A stretch of 64,000 bases of DNA, from assembly GCF_007830615.1 (NCBI RefSeq), contig NZ_VLLI01000003.1, positions 372,001 to 436,000 on the forward strand. Reading direction: 5' to 3'. This DNA comes from Mucilaginibacter frigoritolerans (GTDB lineage Bacteria; Bacteroidota; Bacteroidia; Sphingobacteriales; Sphingobacteriaceae). Made by a program: the position numbers and the translations under genes. Of this stretch, positions 1-8,170 are shown piece after piece (within the stretch, counting starts at the first letter, position 1; every line of letters starts with the position of its first letter). The notes under the pieces were generated by a model that saw only the letters and a list, made by a program, of their open reading frames with translations, was not told the origin of the DNA and made no database searches.

Positions 1-3
1 GAA

Positions 4-2121
4 TCAAATAACAATTTTCAAAATAAACAAAGCCAGTATAATTACCAGCATACTAAATAAATAATATTGCACCTTACCCGCCTGAAACACACGGAAAAAG
101 CTGCTTATTATCCGCACAATTTCAACCAGCAAATGTAAAAAGCCATCAACAATATAGCGATCTGTCCAGGCAGAAAGTTTTGCCAGGGTAAGGCCCGCCT
201 TTGCAAGCAAATTAACAAATCCATCAATCACACGCCTGTCAAACCAAAAAGCAAACCGGCTTAAAACCAAAACAGGCTTAACAATTATTTGGTTATAAAT
301 AGCATCAAAATACCAGGCATTGAACGACAAATTGAACAATACCCCTTTTTGCGGAAATGGATTGGCTTTACGTTTTACATACACCGCATAAGCCGCATAC
401 ATCACCAATACGCTTAAAATATTTACCCCGATGGGTACAAGCGAATGGTAAACGTTTTCGCGCTCCAGGCCGCCGTTAGCAGCAAATCCTTTAAAGATCC
501 AGGCTTGTTCGTATAAAAACGGGTTGATGGAGAATAATGAGAACACACAGCCGATAACTAAAAATGCCAGGGGCAATTTATACTGCCAGTTGCCATCGCT
601 TAAATGAAGCTTAATGCCGGGTTTTATGTGTAGTAGTCTTAATTCACCAAAAAACACCTTTACAATAAGGCGGGTAACATAAAATGCGGTTAGCCAGGTG
701 GTAAGCAAAGCAACAATGGGTACCAGTTTAAAAACGCCGCTGCGGCCATCGGTCCATTGAAATGATTGGATCAGGATGCTGTCTTTAGATAGAAAACCCG
801 ATGTAAACGGCAAGCCTATTAAAGCCAGGCCGCCAATTATGGCCACAATAAAGGTAAAGGGCAGCTTTTTACGCAACCCGCCCATGTTATTAATATTTTG
901 TGGGTCGATGTCGAGCTGGTTGTCTTCCTTAATGTGTTGCATCTGGTGGATAACAATACCGGCAACCAAAAACAACAGGCATTTAAAAAAAGCATGTGTT
1001 ACCAAATGGAACAATGACGAGGTGTAAGCCCCAATACCCATTGCCATTACCATGTATCCCAATTGAGATATGGTAGAATAGGCCAGGATCCGTTTCAAAT
1101 CGGTCTGCGTAAGTGCGATGCTGGCCGCCATAAAAGCCGTAAAGCAACCTATAACAGCCAGTATGGTAAGTTCAGTATCGTTAAACAGCGGATAAACCCT
1201 TGCCAGCAAAAACACGCCCGCAGCCACCATAGTTGCCGCATGGATCAATGCTGATACAGATGTTGGCCCCTCCATAGCATCGGGCAGCCAGGTATGCAGC
1301 GGAAACTGTGCAGACTTTGCCGCAACGGCTAAAAATATCCCAGCAAAGGCAATGTACTGCCAGATAATCGGTAGGGCAGTATTACCCGAGTTGGCAAATA
1401 GTATCCACGAGGATGAATAAGTCGTCGCGTGTCCAGTTAATATAACTTTAGCTGTTATTGTTGTGGATTTGCTTACGAGATTCCCAGCACCGAAAAGCTT
1501 TTCGATGTCAAACGTGTGAAACATGGTAAACAGGATAATAATGGCTGTTAACAAACCTATGTCCCCTATCCTATTCATGATGAAGGCTTTTTTGTTGGCC
1601 TGTACAGCTTTATCACGCGTAAACCAAAAACCAACAAGGAGGTAAGATGAAAAGCCTACCAACTCCCAAAATGCGTAGAACAATACCAGGTTATCAGCCA
1701 CTACCAAAGCCAGCATGCTGAAGCAAAACAAACTCAAATAGGCGAAATAACGGTTGAGGTTACCATCATGCTTCATATAGGCGGTTGAGTAAATATGCAC
1801 CGGCAAAGCTATAACCGGCACCAATAACAGCATCAACGCCGAAAGGTTATTTAACAAAACGCCTGCATAAACAACGGTGTTACTAATGGTAAACCAAATA
1901 ACCTGCTGATGCACCACATGGCCGGTATTCCAAACCTTTGCAAATACCGATACCGATAAAACCGCACTGAATAATATAGCCACAGTAGAAATCCACCCTG
2001 CAAGTTTGCTTTTTCTGCCGGGTAACAAAAAATTAAATACAAAGGCAAGCAATGGCAGCAATACCGCCGTTAGCGCGAATTTGATGGTTAAGGTATCTAT
2101 GGCTTGTAAAAAATTATTCAA
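4..2121 (-). CDS. nuoL: NADH-quinone oxidoreductase subunit L
   Basis: Complex I membrane-arm proton-pumping subunit, 705 residues, complete (TGA stop at 4-6). It is polytopic along its length. The antiporter-like core carries the conserved stretch AAKSAQFPLHTWLPDAMEGP followed by TSVSALIHAATMVAAGVFLL (about residues 267-307), with the lysine and histidines typical of the family. The C-terminal part, after about residue 550, carries the long lateral-helix region. At 705 residues it is longer than many NuoL (about 610-650), partly from a Thr/Ser-rich loop near residues 215-245. The start is TTG at 2121, because no in-frame ATG is seen just upstream. It lies 2 bp after the preceding gene, so it is probably co-transcribed with nuoHIJK; nuoM and nuoN would lie beyond the left edge. 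Confidence 0.96.
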   Translation of the reverse strand: MNNFLQAIDTLTIKFALTAVLLPLLAFVFNFLLPGRKSKLAGWISTVAILFSAVLSVSVFAKVWNTGHVVHQQVIWFTISNTVVYAGVLLNNLSALMLLLVPVIALPVHIYSTAYMKHDGNLNRYFAYLSLFCFSMLALVVADNLVLFYAFWELVGFSSYLLVGFWFTRDKAVQANKKAFIMNRIGDIGLLTAIIILFTMFHTFDIEKLFGAGNLVSKSTTITAKVILTGHATTYSSSWILFANSGNTALPIIWQYIAFAGIFLAVAAKSAQFPLHTWLPDAMEGPTSVSALIHAATMVAAGVFLLARVYPLFNDTELTILAVIGCFTAFMAASIALTQTDLKRILAYSTISQLGYMVMAMGIGAYTSSLFHLVTHAFFKCLLFLVAGIVIHQMQHIKEDNQLDIDPQNINNMGGLRKKLPFTFIVAIIGGLALIGLPFTSGFLSKDSILIQSFQWTDGRSGVFKLVPIVALLTTWLTAFYVTRLIVKVFFGELRLLHIKPGIKLHLSDGNWQYKLPLAFLVIGCVFSLFSINPFLYEQAWIFKGFAANGGLERENVYHSLVPIGVNILSVLVMYAAYAVYVKRKANPFPQKGVLFNLSFNAWYFDAIYNQIIVKPVLVLSRFAFWFDRRVIDGFVNLLAKAGLTLAKLSAWTDRYIVDGFLHLLVEIVRIISSFFRVFQAGKVQYYLFSMLVIILALFILKIVI

Positions 2122-2123
2122 GG

Positions 2124-2660
2124 TTATTGCTTCGATGTAATAATTATAAGTGGTTGTTTGTTATCCATTCCGTTTGCAAACGGACTCATGCAATTAATAG
2201 AGAGTAACGCATTATCGGGTATTTCAAAAAGTACTTTTATCCTGTTGGTACTTTTATTATCCAGCGGTATACCATTCAATATGTAAAGAAAATCGGTATC
2301 GTCAATTTTGTACCTGCTCAAAAATCCCTTATACTTTTTAGAAAACGCGCTAAACTTCTCCTGATATTTTTTGACTGCAAACTCTTTTGTAACAATTATT
2401 ATAGCGCCATTTTTTGCTTTTTCGCCATATAACGCTGTAGCACCTACGTCTTTTAATATATTTATACTGAGAATATCATTAGGATTAATATCTTTTATTG
2501 AATCTCCTACCCTTTCGTTTATGACATACAATGGTTTTTTATCAGCATATTTATCGCGTAAAAACACCTTTGTCGTATCAGCTATTTTAACAGGATTAGT
2601 CTGTGCAAACATAGAGGTTGCCAAAAATAAAACACCCAGTAAACCGATAAGCTTTTTCAT
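2124..2660 (-). CDS. secreted orphan TonB-receptor plug-like protein
   Basis: 178-residue protein with a signal peptide (MKKLIGLLGVLFLATSMFAQ) followed by a region whose pattern NPNDILSINILKDVGATALY then GEKAKNGAIIIVTK matches the plug domain of SusC/TonB-dependent receptors. No beta-barrel follows, so it is a stand-alone plug-like domain. The C-terminal half repeats a similar theme (FLYILNGIPLD, then a segment ending in PLIIITSKQ), suggesting a second degenerate plug-like half. It sits between nuoK (2 bp) and nuoL (2 bp) and must be part of the nuo transcript. This is not a known complex I subunit. Its function is unknown; a periplasmic or outer-membrane-associated protein is inferred. Confidence 0.8.
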   Translation of the reverse strand: MKKLIGLLGVLFLATSMFAQTNPVKIADTTKVFLRDKYADKKPLYVINERVGDSIKDINPNDILSINILKDVGATALYGEKAKNGAIIIVTKEFAVKKYQEKFSAFSKKYKGFLSRYKIDDTDFLYILNGIPLDNKSTNRIKVLFEIPDNALLSINCMSPFANGMDNKQPLIIITSKQ

Positions 2661-2662
2661 AT

Positions 2663-2968
2663 TTAATCTCTCAGTTTATCAATCCTGTCCGGATCAATGG
2701 TTTTATATTTCTTGTAAACGTTTAAAATAATGGCCAATGCCACCGCTGTTGTTGCGGCAGCCAGTACAATGGCAAAAAGGGCAAACATTTGTCCGCCGTT
2801 ATTTAGTTTATCGTATTTACCAAAGGCCACCAGGTTTAAGTTGGCTGCATTCAGCATAAGTTCAATCCCAATCAGTATTTGTATGGCGTTGTGTTTGGAT
2901 ACAATCATGTACAAGCCAATACAAAACAATGCGGCGCTAACTAATAAAAAATCAGTTAAAGATATCAT
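2663..2968 (-). CDS. nuoK: NADH-quinone oxidoreductase subunit K
   Basis: 101-residue three-helix membrane subunit of complex I, the usual length. It carries the signature GIELMLNAANLNLVAF with the conserved membrane glutamate that takes part in the proton pathway. Its ATG overlaps the nuoJ stop by 4 bp, a translational-coupling arrangement typical of nuo operons. The downstream neighbour is the plug-like gene rather than nuoL. Confidence 0.97.
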   Translation of the reverse strand: MISLTDFLLVSAALFCIGLYMIVSKHNAIQILIGIELMLNAANLNLVAFGKYDKLNNGGQMFALFAIVLAAATTAVALAIILNVYKKYKTIDPDRIDKLRD

Positions 2969-3513
2969 TGCTGCGCCTCCTTCCGTGATAAATGTGCTGC
3001 ACCAACCAGTGCCACCATTAATAATATCGATACTGCCTCAAAAGGCAATAAGTAGCCGGTCATCAGGTTCACACCAATATTTTCGGTAGTTGCCGCCTCC
3101 GGCTCAATTACATTTTTTGTTTGGATAGATTGACTGATCCACCCTAAATGATCGGCATCAACCTTAAATATCATATTAATCAATACAATCAAAAATAGTA
3201 CAGCCAGTAAAATAGCAGGTAATTTACTCAGGCTGATAAATTGCCTGCGTTGCTGTGCTATCACATTCAAGGTTTCTTTACCCGAGAGCATAAACGCAAA
3301 CAGGATGAGTACCAGAATACCACCTACATAAATTACTATCTGGGTTATCGCCACAAAATCTGCCAGGGCCAAAACATACAGTCCGGCAAGGGCAAACAGC
3401 GTAATAAAGAACATAAATACCGAGCGCACCAGGTTTTTAGTAGCCGCCACAAACACTGCTGAAGCCAGTGCTATAAAACTCATCAAATAAAATAATGCCT
3501 GAACTAAGCTCAT
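2965..3513 (-). CDS. nuoJ: NADH-quinone oxidoreductase subunit J
   Basis: 182-residue membrane subunit with about five hydrophobic helices (for example ALFYLMSFIALASAVFVAAT and ITQIVIYVGGILVLILFAFM, the latter matching the conserved NuoJ TM3). The C-terminal helix ends in SRKEAQQ. It overlaps nuoI by 4 bp and nuoK by 4 bp, so it lies inside the nuoH-L transcription unit. The length fits Bacteroidota NuoJ. Confidence 0.95.
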   Translation of the reverse strand: MSLVQALFYLMSFIALASAVFVAATKNLVRSVFMFFITLFALAGLYVLALADFVAITQIVIYVGGILVLILFAFMLSGKETLNVIAQQRRQFISLSKLPAILLAVLFLIVLINMIFKVDADHLGWISQSIQTKNVIEPEAATTENIGVNLMTGYLLPFEAVSILLMVALVGAAHLSRKEAQQ

Positions 3514-4094
3514 GCGCCACCCTCCTTTTTCTGCATAGCCGCCAATTTAGCTGCCTGCCTTTCAGCTTGCTGTTGCTCAAATTCGCGGCGCTTTTCCGCT
3601 GCTACTTCTGGCGTCATGTCCGAAAACTGGTAAGTAAGATCTTTTAGCTCCACTACACTTTTATCGTATTGGTTGGTCATCACAATACATTCGGTTGGGC
3701 AAACTATGGTACACAGGCCGCAATACATGCACTTGGCCATGTCGATATCAAACTTAGCAGCATAAAGCCGCTTGGTAGTACCGTCTGACGTTTGTCCAAT
3801 AGCTTCAGTAGCTTTTATAGCCTCAATATCAATACAATTAACGGGACAAACCTTTGCACAAAGATCACACACTATACAATCGTCCATCTCCACATCCAAT
3901 TGGTAACGGCCCACCTCGGGGATGGGCAGTTTTTGATGTGGATATTGAATAGTATTGGTTCCTTCCAGTTGCTTAAAGTAGTTAGCATCACTTGCAGGCA
4001 AAATCTCCCGCTTGCGGTGCGAAGCAAAAAGATGCCGCAGCGTGATTCGTAATCCCGTCCAGGCAGTGGTAAAACCTTTTATTATTTGGTTCAT
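3510..4094 (-). CDS. nuoI: NADH-quinone oxidoreductase subunit I (2x[4Fe-4S])
   Basis: 194-residue ferredoxin-like subunit of the complex I peripheral arm. Two complete 4Fe-4S motifs are visible, CIVCDLCAKVCP (about residues 74-85) and CMYCGLCTIVCP (about residues 122-133), which hold clusters N6a and N6b. The C-terminal tail is Gln/Ala/Glu-rich and charged. The ATG (4092-4094) lies within a tandem-repeat word GGTTCATTAGTTC that belongs to the palindromic spacer separating it from nuoH. It overlaps nuoJ by 4 bp. Confidence 0.97.
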   Translation of the reverse strand: MNQIIKGFTTAWTGLRITLRHLFASHRKREILPASDANYFKQLEGTNTIQYPHQKLPIPEVGRYQLDVEMDDCIVCDLCAKVCPVNCIDIEAIKATEAIGQTSDGTTKRLYAAKFDIDMAKCMYCGLCTIVCPTECIVMTNQYDKSVVELKDLTYQFSDMTPEVAAEKRREFEQQQAERQAAKLAAMQKKEGGA

Positions 4095-4194
4095 TAGTTC
4101 AATTGTTCATTGGTTCATTGGTTCATTGGTTTGTTAGTTCAGCTGCATATTAAACTTTGCGCTAATGAACTAATAAACTGGTGAACTAATGAAC
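4089..4194. repeat. palindromic tandem-word spacer between nuoH and nuoI
   Basis: The left half is built from repeated words GTTCATTG/GTTCATTAG (4089-4140). The right half (4162-4194) is the inverse (CTAATGAACTAATAAACTGG and so on), with a 21-base loop between. The stretch fills the whole gap between nuoH and nuoI. The nuoI start codon and the nuoH stop codon fall in its outermost words. It resembles the repeats bracketing the four-helix-bundle cassette at 14.9 kb, but holds no gene. Confidence 0.75.
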
Positions 4195-5267
4195 TACATT
4201 AAAAATAACCTCCATAATCCAGATGCCAGCATGCAGGCAAAAGCCAGGGGTGTCAATACCTTCCAGCACAGGGCCATTAGTTTATCTACGCGCATGCGGG
4301 GCAATGTCCACCGTATCCACATTTGTATGCCTACCAGGGTAAGCGTTTTTAATACTATCCATAAAATGCCCCATCCGGTGCCGGTTGTCCAGTTGGCTAA
4401 CTGAACCCCGTATATGTTAGGCAGCGGTGTATTCCATGCCCCCAGGAACAGGATCACAGCCACCATTGATACCAGGAACATCATGCTATATTCTGCCAGA
4501 AAAACCAGCGCAAACCTTAATCCGGTGTATTCGGTATGGAAACCGGCCACCAGCTCTGATTCAGCTTCCGGAATGTCAAAAGGTGCACGGTTACTTTCGG
4601 CCAGTGAGGCTATAAAATAAATTACAAAAGCTATAAGCAAATGCGGTGCACGGAAAACATTCCACGAGAAAAAGCCTCCTATTTTGGTTACATCCCAAAA
4701 GCCTGCAAATTTTATTTTTTCGAGTGATAAGATGCCTTGCTGCATGGCAATGTCCTGCATGTTCAGCGTTTGGGCAATCATCACTACCGATATTATAGCA
4801 AACCCTGCCGGAATCTCGTACGAAATGATCTGCGCCGCCGAGCGCATAGCACCCAGTATAGCATATTTATTGTTTGATCCCCAGCCGGCCATAAGTATGC
4901 CCAGGGTTTCAACAGAAATAATAGCAAAAATATAGTAAAGCCCTAAATTGATTTTGGAAGGAATTAATCCCGGCCCCCAGGGTAGCGCGGCAAAACCCAT
5001 GTACACGGCAATGAAGATGATAGCAGGAGCCATCATGAACAACACCTTATCTGCCGCGGCAGGGATAATGAGCTCTTTTTGCAGCATCTTTAAAATATCT
5101 GCAAAGGTTTGCAGGCTGCCGTATTTACCCGTTTCAGTGGGACCAAGCCTGTCTTGAATAAAGGCAGATACCTTGCGCTCAGCATATACACCAAACAATG
5201 CAAACATGGCCGAAAAAGCAAACAGGCCTATCGCAATAAAGAAATATGTAAGGTAAAAATTCAACAC
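4194..5267 (-). CDS. nuoH: NADH-quinone oxidoreductase subunit H
   Basis: 357-residue membrane subunit of complex I that forms the quinone-binding chamber with NuoB/D. Diagnostic stretches are visible: GVYAERKVSAFIQDRLGP near residues 26-43 and NRAPFDIPEAESELVAGFH in the middle, both highly conserved in NuoH. About eight to nine transmembrane helices can be seen. The start is GTG at 5265-5267. It is the first nuo gene of this run: upstream come 240 bp without a gene and then two lipoprotein genes, so nuoA-G must be elsewhere. Confidence 0.97.
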   Translation of the reverse strand: MLNFYLTYFFIAIGLFAFSAMFALFGVYAERKVSAFIQDRLGPTETGKYGSLQTFADILKMLQKELIIPAAADKVLFMMAPAIIFIAVYMGFAALPWGPGLIPSKINLGLYYIFAIISVETLGILMAGWGSNNKYAILGAMRSAAQIISYEIPAGFAIISVVMIAQTLNMQDIAMQQGILSLEKIKFAGFWDVTKIGGFFSWNVFRAPHLLIAFVIYFIASLAESNRAPFDIPEAESELVAGFHTEYTGLRFALVFLAEYSMMFLVSMVAVILFLGAWNTPLPNIYGVQLANWTTGTGWGILWIVLKTLTLVGIQMWIRWTLPRMRVDKLMALCWKVLTPLAFACMLASGLWRLFLM

Positions 5268-5281
5268 GTTAACTTAAGCTG

Positions 5282-5289
5282 CAAACTTA
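5282..5289 (-). promoter_or_regulatory. candidate -7 box upstream of nuoH
   Basis: On the minus strand this reads TAAGTTTG, matching the Bacteroidota sigma-A -7 consensus TAnnTTTG, 14 bp before the nuoH GTG. No clear -33 TTG was found at the usual distance, so this is only a candidate. The remainder of the 240-bp gap (5268-5507) shows nothing recognisable. Confidence 0.3.
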
Positions 5290-5507
5290 ATGATTTTTGT
5301 GTTACGGAGTTGCCCAGATTGAATACTTGACTAAGTTGATAGATAAAATTATTTTTCTGTCTTCATGCGTTCAAAAATGAACACGTGGAGACGGTCAACG
5401 CTGATTAAATATTTTCCATACAGGGTAGTCCGCTACAAACCATCAAAAGCCTGATATTCCAATTTTTTAATGATTTATTGAAAGTAACAAGCTTACCCTT
5501 TTCTGTT

Positions 5508-6011
5508 TTAAGGTATAATTTTATCCTCAACGAGTCTATCGATTACGGTTTTCAAACCTTTATCGATCGTACCGGGATCATTCAAATCGCTATAATTACC
5601 GGCGGTAATATCTAATTGACTTTTCCAAACATTCTTGTGTGTGTGCACATCAACCAATGTCAGTTCAAAAGTGCCTAGTTTCTCACCGGTAATAGTTTGC
5701 TTTATCATCAAAACAGCATCTGGATTATAGTCAATAATTTTTTTATTTATGTCGGCATCATTCTCAAGTGATAAGGCATCGCGAAGATAAATTTCCGATT
5801 GTACCTGTTTTTGTGCAAACCTGTCTTTTAAGCCTGTGGCCAAGCCGGAACAAAATATCTTTCCTTCGGATGTGCAGTTTACTGTTAAATATATTTTATG
5901 CGGATGTTCTGTATAACCAGCTTGCTTATTTGAAATGATATTTACCGTTGCACAAGAGTTAAAGGTGATTGCGAGTATTAGCATTAACCCAAAATGGTGA
6001 ATTTTTTTCAT
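5508..6011 (-). CDS. putative lipoprotein, paralog of the next gene
   Basis: 167-residue protein with a lipoprotein-type signal (MKKIHHFGLMLILAITFNSC, cysteine at residue 20), so probably membrane-anchored in the envelope. It is not a family recognised with certainty. It shares several blocks with the neighbouring 169-residue protein: SNKQA near the N terminus, DADINKKIIDYNPDAVLMIK, and KNVWKSQLDITAG. The pattern (an early strand after SNK, a middle block like DPDAVLxIKQT, and a late KxVWKS strand) resembles small lipoproteins predicted to adopt an LptE/GNA1162-type alpha-beta fold; this is a guess. The pair forms a 23-bp-spaced tandem. Confidence 0.7.
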   Translation of the reverse strand: MKKIHHFGLMLILAITFNSCATVNIISNKQAGYTEHPHKIYLTVNCTSEGKIFCSGLATGLKDRFAQKQVQSEIYLRDALSLENDADINKKIIDYNPDAVLMIKQTITGEKLGTFELTLVDVHTHKNVWKSQLDITAGNYSDLNDPGTIDKGLKTVIDRLVEDKIIP

Positions 6012-6034
6012 GTAAATTAGTATGCAAATGGTTA

Positions 6035-6544
6035 TTAAATAATTTGGTCTTCCTTCAGTTTTAAAATCAGTTTCTTAACAATCGAATCAGAGGTATCTTC
6101 GTCCCACCACGGTCCGGTTACATCAATTTCGCTCTTCCAAATATTTTTTTGACTCACCTTATCAATTAAACTAACCTCAAAAACACCCCCACCAGGTCCG
6201 CCATTATAATAAGTAACATGCGTTTGCTTAATTATCATTAAAGCTTCGGGATCATAACTTCTTATTTTATTTAAGACGTCTTCATCTGTTTCTAATGCAA
6301 CCGGATTGCGGACAAATCCATCAATCGTAATATTGTTTTCGGTAAACTTTTTTTTAACTCCTTCAAAAAGTCTTTCATTGAAGTTACTGACATCTTTTCC
6401 TAAATTACAAATGACGTAGATCTTCTTTAGCTTCCTGTTAAAGCTGGCATCCTTATTTGATGTAATTTTCGTGCTTACGCAAGACGTGAAAAACAGGCTT
6501 TGAAACAAAATTGCAATAATTGTAAATGACACTTTATTATTCAT
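6035..6544 (-). CDS. putative lipoprotein, paralog of the preceding gene
   Basis: 169-residue protein with a lipobox-like end to its signal peptide (FFTSC, cysteine at residue 22). It is clearly paralogous to the gene at 5508-6011: SNKDASFNRKLKKIYVICNL, DEDVLNKIRSYDPEALMIIK and KNIWKSEIDVTG line up block for block. A glycine-rich insert GGPGGG is present here but not in the neighbour. The function is unknown. It is probably co-transcribed with its paralog (23 bp apart), with its own promoter somewhere in the 157-bp gap to murI. Confidence 0.7.
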   Translation of the reverse strand: MNNKVSFTIIAILFQSLFFTSCVSTKITSNKDASFNRKLKKIYVICNLGKDVSNFNERLFEGVKKKFTENNITIDGFVRNPVALETDEDVLNKIRSYDPEALMIIKQTHVTYYNGGPGGGVFEVSLIDKVSQKNIWKSEIDVTGPWWDEDTSDSIVKKLILKLKEDQII

Positions 6545-6701
6545 GATTAGAAAAACGGGGTATTCCCGGAGGAGTGAAACGGAAATATTTGCTTATGGTT
6601 ACGGTTGAAATTATTTACTGCGATAAATATATTAAATAATCCCAAAAGCCTGTAAATAGTTTTATTTGCGGGCCTAGCATTTTCCTACCTTATCAGTTTC
6701 C

Positions 6702-7535
6702 TTACACCACCGCTGCATACCCCGATCTCACCGGCGCTTCAAAAAATATCTCGGCGTAGTGATCAAAATCAGCAGTATCATCTGTAGTGGTATAAAATTG
6801 TTGTGTACCGTTTTTGGTAAGGCGGCTTTCCATTTCAGGGTGACGTTGCAGGTAATCGACAAGGCTTTTAGCTACAATATCACCTTGCCCCACTACTTTT
6901 ATATCCGGTGATAAAAAGGCTTTTATTTTAGGCATTAATAAAGGGTAATGCGTACAGGCCAGCAACAGCGTATCAATATTGGGCGATTGTGTCAGTATTT
7001 GTTCCAGATACTTCTCTACAAAGTAGTCTGCGCCAGGTTTATCATGCTCGCCATTTTCAATAATTGGTACCCACAATGGACAGGCCTGCTGATAAACCTT
7101 CAATTCCGAAAAAAAATGATCAATCTCTATCAGGTACGATCCCGACTGTACCGTTCCCCGGGTCCCTAGCACTCCAATCTCTTTGCTTTGGGTATAATCA
7201 CCAATCACTTCGGCAGTGGGGCGTATAACACCTAAAACCCGCTTGGATGGATCTTCAAAAACCTTAAGGTCCTGCTGCTGTATGGTACGCAGCGCTTTTG
7301 CCGAAGCGGTATTACATGCCAGTATTACCAACTGGCAGCCCTGGTTAAACAACCATTGCACACATTCCCAGGTGTATTGGTGTATGGTTTGGAAAGATCG
7401 ATTACCGTAGGGTGCACGGGCGGTATCGCCAATGTACATATAATCGTACTCCGGTAATTCTTTTAAAATAGATTTGAAAACGGTAAGGCCGCCATAGCCC
7501 GAGTCAAATATCCCGATAGGTTGTTTATTCAGCAT
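6702..7535 (-). CDS. murI: glutamate racemase
   Basis: 277-residue cytoplasmic enzyme that makes D-glutamate for peptidoglycan. Motifs: PIGIFDSGYGGLTV at the N terminus, ACNTASA (first catalytic cysteine, about residue 74) and LLACTHYPLL (second catalytic cysteine, about residue 192). Full length. It is the last gene of the bamA-ompH direction, but a terminator lies between it and ompH, so it probably has its own promoter in or just after the terminator region. Confidence 0.97.
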   Translation of the reverse strand: MLNKQPIGIFDSGYGGLTVFKSILKELPEYDYMYIGDTARAPYGNRSFQTIHQYTWECVQWLFNQGCQLVILACNTASAKALRTIQQQDLKVFEDPSKRVLGVIRPTAEVIGDYTQSKEIGVLGTRGTVQSGSYLIEIDHFFSELKVYQQACPLWVPIIENGEHDKPGADYFVEKYLEQILTQSPNIDTLLLACTHYPLLMPKIKAFLSPDIKVVGQGDIVAKSLVDYLQRHPEMESRLTKNGTQQFYTTTDDTADFDHYAEIFFEAPVRSGYAAVV

Positions 7536-7547
7536 TTTAACAAAAAT

Positions 7548-7582
7548 AAAAAAAGCGCCCCGGTAATCCGTGCGCTTTTTAA
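7548..7582 (-). terminator. rho-independent terminator after ompH
   Basis: Hairpin with arms AAAAAGCGC (7550-7558) and GCGCTTTTT (7572-7580), followed on the minus strand by a run of T. It lies 20 bp past the stop of the OmpH gene at 7601 and just before murI. Confidence 0.8.
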
Positions 7583-7600
7583 ATGTTTACAATTAAAATA

Positions 7601-8116
7601 TTATTTTAAGCCTAATTTCAATTTCACTGCTGCTAACAGATCATCACCTTCAGGAGATACAATCAAAGGAGAACCTTGTGATGAATCAAATACATAAGTA
7701 TAACCTTTTTCTTTAGCTACATCAGCAACTGCTGCACGTGCTTTGTCAATTAAAGGTTTTGAAAGCTCGTTGGTTTTGGCATCAACTTTTTGCTGGGCAT
7801 CATTTTGATAATCCTGCATACGCTTTTGGATGTCCTGTAATTCTGCTTGCTTGGCTGTGCGTGCTGCATCAGTCATAGTAGCCTGGTTTTTTTGGTAATC
7901 GCCACCCTTTGCCTGTAATTCTGTGTTCATGGCAGTAAGCTGATCGATAAATTGTTTTTGGTAAATATCAACCTGCGATCTGATAGTTTTATACTCAGGC
8001 ATTTGCGTAACCAGTGCGCCAAAGTTAATATAACCAATTTTGGTTTGCGCTTTCGCAAAGTTGCCTACAAATAACATGCTTACTGCAACTAAAGCAACTT
8101 TAAATAGTTTTTTCAT
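7601..8116 (-). CDS. OmpH/Skp family periplasmic chaperone 1
   Basis: 171 residues with a signal peptide (cleavage after AKA/Q, about residue 23) followed by the OmpH signature IGYINFGALVTQMPEYK. A long Gln/Lys/Ala-rich coiled coil (about residues 45-130) would form the tentacle arm of the Skp trimer. The C-terminal strand region GYTYVFDSSQGSPLIV is also typical. It is expected to carry unfolded outer-membrane proteins to BamA in the periplasm. It is the second of two adjacent paralogs and the last gene before the terminator. Confidence 0.92.
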   Translation of the reverse strand: MKKLFKVALVAVSMLFVGNFAKAQTKIGYINFGALVTQMPEYKTIRSQVDIYQKQFIDQLTAMNTELQAKGGDYQKNQATMTDAARTAKQAELQDIQKRMQDYQNDAQQKVDAKTNELSKPLIDKARAAVADVAKEKGYTYVFDSSQGSPLIVSPEGDDLLAAVKLKLGLK

Positions 8117-8170
8117 TTTTTTGTTTTGTTCTGTGTTTAAAAATAGTGGGTTTATTATTACTAAAAAAAT

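Noticed and set aside
5508..6544. Lipoprotein pair as nuo accessory genes by function
   Set aside because: Only position supports it; no sequence link to complex I, so it is kept as an unknown.
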